A stretch of DNA of 33,446 nt from positions 386 to 33,831 of the forward strand of contig JAMDDZ010000153.1 of NCBI GenBank assembly GCA_023488565.1, in the 5' to 3' direction. The notes below the pieces were generated by a model. It was not told the origin of the DNA, did no database searches, and worked only from the letters and a program-made list of their open reading frames with translations. This DNA is from Bacillota bacterium (GTDB taxonomy: Bacteria > Bacillota > Sulfobacillia > Sulfobacillales > Sulfobacillaceae). A program made the position numbers and the translations under genes. Below, one piece after another: positions 16,614 to 23,999 of the stretch (positions are counted from its first letter, which is position 1; each line of letters begins with the position of its first letter).

Positions 16614-18020
16614 ATGGATGAGGCATTGTTGACACCAAAGCGAATTGTAGAGGAATTAGATAAGTATATCGTTGGTCAAAACGAAGCCAAACGAGCGGTC
16701 GCTGTGGCCTTGCGCCACCGCTGGCGCCGTAGCCGCCTCGACCCAGAACTGCAGGAAGAAATCACTCCCAAAAATATATTGATGATTGGCCCGACAGGCG
16801 TGGGGAAAACCGAAGTGGCACGTCGATTGGCTCGTTTACTCCATGTTCCTTTTATTAAGGTTGAAGCCACAAAATTTACCGAAGTGGGTTATGTGGGTCG
16901 CGATGTTGACGCGATGGTGCGTGACTTGGTGGAAACCAGCATTCGCATGGTAAAGGAAGAGCGGACAGGCTCGGTTAAAGATCGCGCCGAACGTGCGGCC
17001 GAAGACCGTATTGTGGAGGCGTTGGTACCAGATCCATCAGACAACACCGCAACCAAGAACCCCTTTGAGGCGCTGTTCGGTGGAGCCGGGGGAAATTACC
17101 AATCACGCCGTCCCGTGGATGCCGAGGAACGGCGGCGCATCGATGACGAACGGCGGCGGGTGCGGGAAAAACTGCGGATGAAGGCCATGGAACATGAACT
17201 TGTCGAAGTGGAGGTCGAGGATTCCGGGCCTACACTGCCCATGATGGGCAATTTTCCCGGCTCTGAGGACAATCAAATGAATCTTGGCGAAATGTTTGGC
17301 AACTTGTTGCCAAAGCGAACCAAACGGCGCAAGATGACTGTTGCCGAGGCGCGTAAGGTTTTAACCCAGGAAGAGGCACAGAAACTGATTGATACTGACG
17401 CTGCCAATGCTGACGCGGTCTGGAGGGCAGAGCAACAGGGTATCATCTTTATCGATGAGTTCGACAAAATTGCTTCGGGGCAAGACATGCGGGGACCTGA
17501 CGTCAGTCGAGAAGGAGTTCAACGCGACATTTTGCCAATTGTCGAAGGTTCCACGGTAAACACCAAATATGGCCCCGTGAAAACCGACCACATTCTATTT
17601 ATTGCCGCGGGAGCATTTCATGTGTCAAAACCAAGCGACCTGATACCGGAATTGCAAGGACGGTTTCCAATTCGCGTTGAGTTCGATGCTTTGACGGAAC
17701 AAGACTTTTACCGCATCCTAACTGAGCCTAAAAATTCGTTGATTTTTCAGTATCAGGCACTGTTGGGCGCTGAAGGCGTTCAGATCCGGTTTGACGACGA
17801 GGCACTTTGGGCGATGGCCCGTTACGCAGATCGGGTCAACCGTGATACCGAAAATATTGGAGCCCGTCGACTGCATACGATTTTAGAGAAAGTATTGGAA
17901 GAACTTAGCTTTGAGGCGCCAGACTTGCAAGGACAAACTATTCCGATTACTGCGTCATACGTGGATCAGCGATTAGCTCGGATAGCGGACAATATTGACA
18001 TTAATCGGTATATACTCTGA
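16614..18020 (+). CDS. hslU: ATP-dependent protease ATPase subunit HslU (ClpY)
   Basis: HslU is the AAA+ unfoldase of the HslUV protease. ATG 16614 is preferred to 16608 because the AGGAGG at 16600-16605 is then 8 nt away rather than 2. About 468 residues. Walker [20 protein letters not shown] (about residues 59-77). The pore-loop region is [11 protein letters not shown]. The charged I-domain runs from about residue 110 to 240. Walker [13 protein letters not shown]. Sensor region: [17 protein letters not shown]. The C-terminal [27 protein letters not shown] and the terminal tail [10 protein letters not shown], which docks into HslV, are intact. Confidence 0.96.
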   Translation: MDEALLTPKRIVEELDKYIVGQNEAKRAVAVALRHRWRRSRLDPELQEEITPKNILMIGPTGVGKTEVARRLARLLHVPFIKVEATKFTEVGYVGRDVDAMVRDLVETSIRMVKEERTGSVKDRAERAAEDRIVEALVPDPSDNTATKNPFEALFGGAGGNYQSRRPVDAEERRRIDDERRRVREKLRMKAMEHELVEVEVEDSGPTLPMMGNFPGSEDNQMNLGEMFGNLLPKRTKRRKMTVAEARKVLTQEEAQKLIDTDAANADAVWRAEQQGIIFIDEFDKIASGQDMRGPDVSREGVQRDILPIVEGSTVNTKYGPVKTDHILFIAAGAFHVSKPSDLIPELQGRFPIRVEFDALTEQDFYRILTEPKNSLIFQYQALLGAEGVQIRFDDEALWAMARYADRVNRDTENIGARRLHTILEKVLEELSFEAPDLQGQTIPITASYVDQRLARIADNIDINRYIL

Positions 18021-18023
18021 ATT

Positions 18024-18053
18024 TTTGGTTTCGTTATCACATTCCAAACCAAA
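18024..18053. promoter_or_regulatory. 8-bp inverted repeat upstream of codY
   Basis: TTTGGTTT and AAACCAAA flank a 14-nt loop just upstream of the codY -10 box. There is no T-tract. It could be a weak hslU stop or an operator on the codY promoter. It does not resemble the CodY box AATTTTCWGAAAATT. Confidence 0.4.
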
Positions 18054-18057
18054 GTTA

Positions 18058-18066
18058 TGGTATACT
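18058..18066 (+). promoter_or_regulatory. Extended -10 promoter of codY
   Basis: TGGTATACT (TG-N-TATACT) lies about 60 nt upstream of the codY start and downstream of the hslU stop. No clear -35 is present. It would let codY be transcribed separately from hslVU. Confidence 0.5.
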
Positions 18067-18124
18067 CATACCCGGAATTTAGAACTGTGGTGACGAATTA
18101 ACCAAATTTGAGGAGGCTTTGGTC

Positions 18125-18907
18125 GTGGAAGAATTGCTTGAAAGGACACGACGGATTAATCGGTTGTTACAACGTACGGCGGGTCATCCGGTAAACTTTG
18201 AAGAAATGGCTCAGATTTTGAGCGAACTGATTGCCGCCAATGTGTATGTGGTGAGCCGCCGCGGTAAGGTATTAGGCTATGCACTGTTGGATTCGTTTGA
18301 ATGCGACGTGATGATCCGCGAAGTCTTGGGCCAAGAGGTGTTTCCTCAATCTTACAATTCTGGATTGTTAAAAGTTGACGAAACATATCCCAATGTGTCG
18401 CAAGAAAGTCGCCGTTGCGTATTTTTTCGTGACAAACCCTGCATTTATGAGAACAAGATTACGACTATCGTGCCCGTCAACGGAGGCGGAGACCGACTAG
18501 GGACGTTGGTGATTTCCCGGTTTGGACGGGAATTTGGCGACGAAGACCTTATTTTGGCCGAGTACGGTGCCACCGTCGTGGCGATGGAAATTTTGCGCTC
18601 CAAATCCGATGAACTGGAAATGGAGGCACGGAAGAAGGCGGCGGTAAAAGTCGCGATTGATACTTTATCCTACTCGGAACTTGAAGCAGTACAGCACATT
18701 TTTGAGGAACTGGGTGGCGAAGAGGGATTGTTGGTCGCGTCTAAGATTGCGGACCGTGTGGGTATTACCCGTTCAGTAATTGTCAATGCCTTGCGCAAAT
18801 TTGAGTCCGCGGGGGTTATTGAATCTCGCTCCTTGGGGATGAAAGGCACCCATATTCGCGTATTAAATGATCGGTTAATTGGGGAACTTAAAAAACTGCA
18901 ACGTTAA
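18125..18907 (+). CDS. codY: Global transcriptional regulator CodY
   Basis: CodY senses GTP and branched-chain amino acids and represses nutrient-starvation genes in low-GC Gram-positives. GTG 18125 is chosen because AGGAGG (18111-18116) is 8 nt upstream, against 2 nt for the track's TTG 18119. About 260 residues. An N-terminal GAF ligand domain is followed by a long linker and a winged helix-turn-helix. The HTH is [36 protein letters not shown]. The following [11 protein letters not shown] is near-invariant in CodY. A strong terminator follows. Confidence 0.97.
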   Translation: MEELLERTRRINRLLQRTAGHPVNFEEMAQILSELIAANVYVVSRRGKVLGYALLDSFECDVMIREVLGQEVFPQSYNSGLLKVDETYPNVSQESRRCVFFRDKPCIYENKITTIVPVNGGGDRLGTLVISRFGREFGDEDLILAEYGATVVAMEILRSKSDELEMEARKKAAVKVAIDTLSYSELEAVQHIFEELGGEEGLLVASKIADRVGITRSVIVNALRKFESAGVIESRSLGMKGTHIRVLNDRLIGELKKLQR

Positions 18908-18917
18908 CTCCAATATT

Positions 18918-18954
18918 ATTCCGGGGCACGGTGTCTTCGCCCCGGAATATTTTT
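18918..18954 (+). terminator. Rho-independent terminator of codY
   Basis: ATTCCGGGGC (18918-18927) pairs perfectly with GCCCCGGAAT (18939-18948), followed by ATTTTT. It ends the plus-strand housekeeping block. The 250 bases from 18955 to 19204 hold nothing else I can support. Confidence 0.9.
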
Positions 18955-19204
18955 GGGCGTCTCGCCTTTGCAGGGCAAATTTTTTCCAATCAACCGTTGG
19001 GATCGGGGGCGTGCCGCAACGCTCCGCGCATAGGATTACCCATGCGGGTTTTCGCACGAAACGATGGTGAAAAGGCATCACCGTCAGGCACTTTGTACGC
19101 GATACATCATGTGCCTAAAACCCTATGTCGGGGAGATTATTAACCAATTAACCAACCAAATATTCCTAGGGCAATATCTATTCACCGATACGACATCCTT
19201 CATG

Positions 19205-19918
19205 TTAACTGCCAACCAAATTCAGCGGTGCGGAATAAATGCGGTGTGCTGTGTGCAAGGTAATAAGGCGATCCGACACCATGCTTTCCAGAACTTCCCA
19301 CTGGCGTGTTTTAGCCTGGTGGTAGTGGCTATCCGGGTTTAAAGCCGACGGGGCTTGGGGCAACCCCGCTAACAGGGTAGCTTGAGCGGGGGACAGATTT
19401 TTAGCTGGTCTGCCAAAATAGGTTTGGGCAGCGCGGCCAACACCATAACTGTTATGGCCTAAATAGACTTCGTTGATATACATGGTGAGAATTTGCTGTT
19501 TGCTGTAGAGCACCGTTGTCATCAATGCCAATAGTGTGCCGGTGACCTTGCGGGGAATCGTTTTGTGGGGTGACAGCAACAAATCCCGGATGAGTTGTTG
19601 GGTGAGGGTACTGCCTCCTTGGGCAAACGAGCCGGTTTCGATATCAACCACCAAGGCTCGGCCTATTCCTTCAAACGAAATCCCCCAATTGCGGTAAAAG
19701 CTCCGGTCTTCGGTGGCTATTAACCCTTTGGTAAACCATGGCGTTACTTGGTTAAGGCTCACCGGAATGCCGTGGTGCGCCATGGTGCGGTCATGAACCC
19801 GCGCCGGCAGAGACGTGAGCGCAGACCAGTATCGCACATAGAATACCGCTAGAAACGTGATAAGCAAAACTAGCATCAAAATCGACCATTTGACCAAGGG
19901 ACTGCGCGGCTTTGTCAT
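19205..19918 (-). CDS. Monofunctional peptidoglycan glycosyltransferase (GT51)
   Basis: This enzyme polymerises lipid II into glycan strands. ATG 19918 (MTKPRSPLVKWSIL) follows an AGGA site; the ORF-track N-terminus from 20008 runs back into the upstream gene. About 237 residues. One N-terminal transmembrane helix lies at about residues 10-28, followed by a single GT51 domain. Catalytic Glu: GLIATEDRSFYRNWGIS. Then FAQGGSTLTQQLIRDLLL, the second Glu region ILTMYINEVYLGHNSYGVGRAAQTYFG, and LSPAQATLLAGLPQAPSALNP. There is no transpeptidase domain, so it is an MtgA-like or truncated PBP1-type enzyme. Alternatively the gene has lost a C-terminal PBP domain; I see no remnant downstream. It lies 10 nt after the lactonase-like gene, so the two are probably co-transcribed. 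Confidence 0.86.
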   Translation of the reverse strand: MTKPRSPLVKWSILMLVLLITFLAVFYVRYWSALTSLPARVHDRTMAHHGIPVSLNQVTPWFTKGLIATEDRSFYRNWGISFEGIGRALVVDIETGSFAQGGSTLTQQLIRDLLLSPHKTIPRKVTGTLLALMTTVLYSKQQILTMYINEVYLGHNSYGVGRAAQTYFGRPAKNLSPAQATLLAGLPQAPSALNPDSHYHQAKTRQWEVLESMVSDRLITLHTAHRIYSAPLNLVGS

Positions 19919-19928
19919 GACATCCTCA

Positions 19929-20687
19929 CTATTGGTAGAACCCTGGGGATAATCGCCAAGATTCCTTCTCCGCTTGTATGGGGTCGTGAGAGAAAAAGGG
20001 TCGAGCATGGAGTGTTTCGGTCAGATGCAATAGATGGGCTACGGATAGCCGAGCTTGGTCGGGATTGGTGGCTGTGCCGATGTTATCTGGATGAAACTGG
20101 CGCTGAGTATAGACGGCATCACCGGTCAGTACGATAGGACCGCCATTGAGTTCCACGATCAGTGATTGATGGCCTTCTGTGTGACCGGGGGTAGAAACCG
20201 CGTACAATCGCGTATCAAAGCGGTAGTCGCCATCAAGAAGATGCAACTGCCCAGTGTTAATATCTAGAGCGGCAGAGTCAGGATATTGATCCGGATCTGA
20301 GGCGACTGCAGCCCATTCGGAGCGTTGGATTAGAAATTTGTGGTGACTAAATGCGCTATTGCCGCCGCCATGATCAAAATGCAAGTGCGAGTTGATGACC
20401 CCATCGATATCGCTCGGTGCAAAACCTATCTTAGCTAACTGTGCGGTGATGTAGTCGTCTGGTGCCAATCGGGGCTGCAACAGTTGAGAGAATTCTTGAC
20501 CCAGCAGCCCTTGCGGATTAGTGCGGCATTGGTTGGAGCAACCTGTGTCAAATAAAAACAGTCCGTTAGGTGTCTCGATTAAATAGGCGTATACCGGGAT
20601 GAAGAGAATATTGCCCGGTTCGCAATGAGGGTCCAAAACCGTTTCGTCGGCGGAAAATGTTCCTACCGGGAGTATCCAAAGGCGCAT
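19929..20687 (-). CDS. MBL-fold hydrolase, AHL-lactonase-like
   Basis: This is a metallo-beta-lactamase-fold enzyme of about 252 residues. ATG 20687 follows AGGGGGG; the 11-residue extension in the ORF track lacks a site. The zinc motif is INSHLHFDHGGGN (HxHxDH), with later ligands in STPGHTEGHQSLIVE and GDAVYTQRQF. The overall pattern (YLIETPNGLFLFDTGCS near the N-terminus) fits the AiiA/AttM lactonase family, which opens the ring of N-acyl-homoserine lactones. Many such proteins act on other lactones, so quorum quenching is only a possibility. It is followed after 10 nt by the peptidoglycan glycosyltransferase. Confidence 0.82.
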   Translation of the reverse strand: MRLWILPVGTFSADETVLDPHCEPGNILFIPVYAYLIETPNGLFLFDTGCSNQCRTNPQGLLGQEFSQLLQPRLAPDDYITAQLAKIGFAPSDIDGVINSHLHFDHGGGNSAFSHHKFLIQRSEWAAVASDPDQYPDSAALDINTGQLHLLDGDYRFDTRLYAVSTPGHTEGHQSLIVELNGGPIVLTGDAVYTQRQFHPDNIGTATNPDQARLSVAHLLHLTETLHARPFFSHDPIQAEKESWRLSPGFYQ

Positions 20688-20715
20688 AAAAACCCCCCTG
20701 CCTATTTGTCTTCTC

Positions 20716-20724
20716 ATCATAACA
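20716..20724 (-). promoter_or_regulatory. Extended -10 promoter for the lactonase-GT51 pair
   Basis: Read on the minus strand, TGTTATGAT (TG-N-TATGAT) lies about 30 nt upstream of the start at 20687. No convincing -35 is seen. Confidence 0.4.
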
Positions 20725-20878
20725 CATCAACGGGCCTGCGGAAGAAGATGGCATTGCCCAGTAATGTAACCTTGGCCGCCCCTGCTACGTTATCAGGGAC
20801 AAGGCTGGACGCACGGAACCATCGAGCAATTTGGGAAAGATGGTCGAAATTTCGCGATCAGAACGACCGATTCTACAG

Positions 20879-20884
20879 TATAAT
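20879..20884 (+). promoter_or_regulatory. -10 box upstream of the LCP gene
   Basis: TATAAT lies 31 nt before the LCP ATG. No good -35 is present 16-18 nt upstream, so the promoter call is weak. Confidence 0.3.
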
Positions 20885-20914
20885 ATCTGCGGTATGCCTG
20901 AAAGGGGCGGGGCT

Positions 20915-22177
20915 ATGAGGCGATTTCGTTGGGGACGATTTTTAGCGCTGCTGGCAGCAATCGTGGTGGTTGGAGGTGGCACAGCCGCCTACCTGGGATA
21001 TCGAGCGATACAGCCAGCGGCGGTGGAAACTAGTCGTGTACTCAAAAAGAATCCGCCAGGGTTTCAAAACCGTATCACGATTTTGCTCCTGGGCAATGCC
21101 TTGTCGATAATCAACAACAAAGACCAGACCAACCCATATGTTCGTGACCGAACTGACACGATGATGTTGGTATCGGTGAATCCTAAGACGGATCAAGCCA
21201 GTGTTTTGTCCATTCCACGGGATTCCTTGGTGTTTATCCCTGGGGTAGGGGAAACGAAGATTAATGAGGCCAATTATTTTGGAGGTCCGAAACTCGCGGT
21301 TAAACTAGTAGAGCAAACATTGCATGTGCCCGTAGATTATTACATGGAAACCACCATGTGGAACTTTGAAAAAATCATCAACACGTTGGGCGGTTTAACC
21401 GTGGACGTCACCCAACCCATGCATTACGGTGGTGTAGGCAATCCTCTGGACATCAACTTGAACCCGGGAGTGCAAAAATTAAATGGGCAACAGGTGTTGG
21501 AATATGTGCGATTTCGGGCGGAACCTCTAGGAGATATCAGCCGGATCCAACAGCAACAGTACATTGTGAAATTGATTTTGGAAAAAGTTCTGACCCCGAG
21601 TCAACTCTATAAACTTCCTGAAATTATCACGATGTTGCGTCAAGATATTGTACACACAAATTTAAGTTTGCCGCAGATGTTGTCGCTTGGCTTAATTGCC
21701 ACGCATGTTAAGCTGTCCGCAGTGCGTTACGCGACGCTACCGGGGCATCCGGTGGTGCGTACCGACCCGGTTCTAAAGGTTCCGTTGGATTATTGGGTGC
21801 TGGATCAGCGCCTGATGCACATGATGGTCGATGAGGTTGTCCTGGAGAAGCCTTTAACAGCCGCAGACCGCCAAAATGTCCACATTATTATTAAGGCAGG
21901 AACCGGTTCTATGCAGCCAGCCGATGAGGTTGCGGCGTGGCTTAAGGCCAAAGGATTTACCGTGTCGGCAATCGATTGGTCTAACCGTCATAATCATGTC
22001 CATAATGAAATTTTGGACTTTACCGGAGATAAGTATTTGGTTGCCAGGATTCAATCGGCATTAGGACCTGCCTCGGCCACGGAAATTACCGAGAGCCCCT
22101 ATCATGATTACCCGGGATTAGACATGATTATCACGGTAGGGTCCGATTTGAAGTTGAACCCCCACATTCAACCCTAA
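20915..22177 (+). CDS. LytR-CpsA-Psr (LCP) family cell-wall glycopolymer ligase
   Basis: LCP enzymes transfer undecaprenyl-linked polymers (teichoic acid, capsule) onto peptidoglycan outside the cell. ATG 20915 follows AAAGGGGCGGGG; the ORF-track N-terminus from 20831 runs through the promoter region. About 420 residues. An N-terminal transmembrane helix lies at about residues 9-27 (FLALLAAIVVVGGGTAAYL). The LCP core has VRDRTDTMMLVSVNP, SVLSIPRDSLVFIPG, GETKINEANYFGG, and the Arg-rich phosphate site EYVRFRAEPLGDISRIQQQQ. A C-terminal LytR_C-like domain begins near VHIIIKAGTG. Neighbouring wall genes and the Wzz-like remnant at 25.7 kb suggest a former exopolysaccharide locus. Confidence 0.9.
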   Translation: MRRFRWGRFLALLAAIVVVGGGTAAYLGYRAIQPAAVETSRVLKKNPPGFQNRITILLLGNALSIINNKDQTNPYVRDRTDTMMLVSVNPKTDQASVLSIPRDSLVFIPGVGETKINEANYFGGPKLAVKLVEQTLHVPVDYYMETTMWNFEKIINTLGGLTVDVTQPMHYGGVGNPLDINLNPGVQKLNGQQVLEYVRFRAEPLGDISRIQQQQYIVKLILEKVLTPSQLYKLPEIITMLRQDIVHTNLSLPQMLSLGLIATHVKLSAVRYATLPGHPVVRTDPVLKVPLDYWVLDQRLMHMMVDEVVLEKPLTAADRQNVHIIIKAGTGSMQPADEVAAWLKAKGFTVSAIDWSNRHNHVHNEILDFTGDKYLVARIQSALGPASATEITESPYHDYPGLDMIITVGSDLKLNPHIQP

Positions 22178-22192
22178 GATTTCCGGTATTGG

Positions 22193-22250
22193 GAATCACC
22201 TCAGAGCATTTATTGCTGTGGTTTCGACCACACTGACGACGAGGTGATTC
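22193..22250 (+). promoter_or_regulatory. SD-masking inverted repeat with UUCG hairpin before GH18 gene
   Basis: GAATCACCTC (22193-22202) and GAGGTGATTC (22241-22250) are perfect 10-bp complements. The second arm contains the GAGGTG ribosome site of the GH18 gene at 22254. Between them sits TGTGGT-TTCG-ACCACA (22217-22232), a perfect stem capped by a UUCG tetraloop. The folded leader should hide the ribosome site. It starts 15 nt after the LCP stop and lacks a T-tract, so a terminator role is less likely. Confidence 0.6.
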
Positions 22251-22253
22251 TGA

Positions 22254-23267
22254 ATGGGCCACAGTGTTCGTAAACAATTGTGGGGAACGATTGCAGCTTT
22301 GGCAGTCTCAGTGACCGGGTGTGGTTTTAATGCCCATGCGGCAAAAAACGTGTCGAGTTCTTCATCTAGCAAGCTGCAAGTGATAGGTTTTTGGGCCAAC
22401 GACGTGTCTACCGGGTTAACTGCCATCTATCAATATCCCCATGCTATTTCCCAGTTTTCGCCATTTTGGTATTCGGTCGACAGGTTGGGCGGCCTGACCA
22501 GTCACGTAAACTCCGCAATCTTATCGCAGGTGCAAAAAAAACATATCCCTATCGTTCCTTTGGTGAATGATGCAACCGGTACACAAGCTTTTTTGCCAGA
22601 TCCACTCACCCGTATTCGAGCTGCTCGGGCAATAGCTGACATGGTGGGCAAAATGCATTTTCAGGGCGTTAATATTGATTTTGAACCCCCGCATACCCAT
22701 TTGAGCAGCGATTTAACGGCCTTTGCTATCGATCTAAGGGATTTTCTGCCGCGCACCGACGTCATTACAATGGATGTGGTGCCTCATTCTGGCGGTGCCT
22801 ATGACTACAGCAAGCTCGCTCCTGAAGTCAACCAGTTTATCTTAATGAGTTATGATGAACACGCTGATGGATCTTTGGAAGGTCCGGTGGCTGCAATGCC
22901 TTGGGTGTCCAACATTGTGACTCGGATGTTAAGTTCGGTTCCTGCCTCCAAAATTATTTTGGGGATTCCAGTCTATGGCTACAGTTGGCCAGTGGGTAGC
23001 ACCGTGGCGACTACCATTCCGTACAACGCGGTAACCCCGGTTATGAACAAAAACGCTAAGTGGAGTACTTTATATCAAGAGACGTACGCGCGATACATAA
23101 CGGCCAACGGACCAACCATAGCCTGGTGGGAAAGCCTTCAAGGCATGAGTCAAAAGATTGCTCTGGCTCAAAAAGACCATTTGGCTGGGGTCGCATTATG
23201 GCATGTCGGATATGCTAATAAGAGCGTAACCCAGTTGTTGCTTAGTCAAATTGGGCGCCAACCGTAA
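22254..23267 (+). CDS. GH18-like lipoprotein (YaaH/chitinase-fold family)
   Basis: This is an exported protein of 337 residues with a lipobox ending at Cys23 (AVSVTGCGF), followed by a Ser-rich linker, so it should be anchored on the outer face of the membrane. The GH18 (beta/alpha)8 signature appears as FQGVNIDFEPP, with Asp142 and the candidate acid Glu144 in the DxxDxxE position. Further family blocks: FWYSVDRLGG, ILMSYDEHADGS, KIILGIPVYGYSWP and GVALWHVGYAN. Related spore-germination and cortex-lytic YaaH-like proteins hydrolyse N-acetylglucosamine polymers. The true substrate here is unknown. ATG 22254 follows GAGGTG, which is buried in the leader hairpin described separately. An IS607-type element lies immediately downstream. 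Confidence 0.82.
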   Translation: MGHSVRKQLWGTIAALAVSVTGCGFNAHAAKNVSSSSSSKLQVIGFWANDVSTGLTAIYQYPHAISQFSPFWYSVDRLGGLTSHVNSAILSQVQKKHIPIVPLVNDATGTQAFLPDPLTRIRAARAIADMVGKMHFQGVNIDFEPPHTHLSSDLTAFAIDLRDFLPRTDVITMDVVPHSGGAYDYSKLAPEVNQFILMSYDEHADGSLEGPVAAMPWVSNIVTRMLSSVPASKIILGIPVYGYSWPVGSTVATTIPYNAVTPVMNKNAKWSTLYQETYARYITANGPTIAWWESLQGMSQKIALAQKDHLAGVALWHVGYANKSVTQLLLSQIGRQP

Positions 23268-23312
23268 CAAATTTCGCGAGTATAAAAAGATATATTCAAA
23301 TGGTATCTTAAA

Positions 23313-23321
23313 TGCTATAAT
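23313..23321 (+). promoter_or_regulatory. Extended -10 promoter giving a probably leaderless tnpA mRNA
   Basis: TGCTATAAT (TG-N-TATAAT) ends only 6 nt before ATG 23328, so transcription should start at or next to the start codon. There is no Shine-Dalgarno. A weak TATTCA lies 17 nt upstream. Confidence 0.6.
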
Positions 23322-23327
23322 ATTATC

Positions 23328-23999
23328 ATGGAAATGGAAAAGTTTTTGTCCATCGGTAAGGCAGCTAAATTGCTAGGTGTCACACCTCAAACGATCCGCA
23401 GGTGGCAGAAAGAGGGAAAAATTCAAGAAACACGCTCCCCCACGAATCGACGCTTATATAGCGCTCGCGAAGTCAAACGGATTTTAGGAGTGCGCACACA
23501 GGAACAAGTCGTGATTTATGCCAGAGTGTCATCGGCCAAGCAAAAAACAGATGGCAACTTAGAACGGCAAGTACAGCGATTGAAACAGTACGCACAAGAT
23601 CACGGATATGAAGTGTCGCGTATGTTTCAAGAGCAAGCATCTGGTATCAACGAGAACCGCAAGCAACTCCATCAACTGCTACAACTAGCCGAACAACACG
23701 AGATTCAACGAGTGTTGATTGAATTTCCTGATCGATTGGCACGGTTTGGGTATCGGTATTTGGAGCGATTTTTAAGTAGTCACGGTGTGACAGTCGAAGT
23801 CACTCATAAAACAGAACCGAAGTCGTCACAAGAAGAATTGGTGAACGATTTGCTGACGATAATAACCGTGTTTTCGGCTCGTCTGTATGGAAAACGATCA
23901 CAGGAATTTCGACAAAAAGCAAAACAGCTAATCAATGAGATGGAAGGGGGTGAAACACATGCCAATGCTGGTGAAAACGGTGAAGATCGGTATCCATAA
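23328..23999 (+). CDS. tnpA: IS607 TnpA serine recombinase
   Basis: TnpA catalyses transposition of IS607 elements through a serine-DNA intermediate. 223 residues. An N-terminal MerR-like helix-turn-helix (SIGKAAKLLGVTPQTIRRWQ, about residues 8-27) is followed by a small resolvase domain with catalytic Ser68 in IYARVSSAKQ. Further resolvase features are FQEQASGINENRKQLHQLL and LIEFPDRLARFGYRYLERFL. ATG 23328 lacks a ribosome site and is probably the first base of the mRNA. ATG 23334 is an alternative. The 3' end overlaps tnpB by about 41 nt. Confidence 0.92.
   Translation: MEMEKFLSIGKAAKLLGVTPQTIRRWQKEGKIQETRSPTNRRLYSAREVKRILGVRTQEQVVIYARVSSAKQKTDGNLERQVQRLKQYAQDHGYEVSRMFQEQASGINENRKQLHQLLQLAEQHEIQRVLIEFPDRLARFGYRYLERFLSSHGVTVEVTHKTEPKSSQEELVNDLLTIITVFSARLYGKRSQEFRQKAKQLINEMEGGETHANAGENGEDRYP

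Noticed and set aside
18024-18124. CodY self-binding site upstream of codY
   Set aside because: No match to AATTTTCWGAAAATT with few mismatches was seen in this stretch.
19929-20687. Firm naming of the MBL protein as AiiA
   Set aside because: The HxHxDH and overall pattern fit the lactonase group but also related hydrolases; motifs alone do not fix the substrate.
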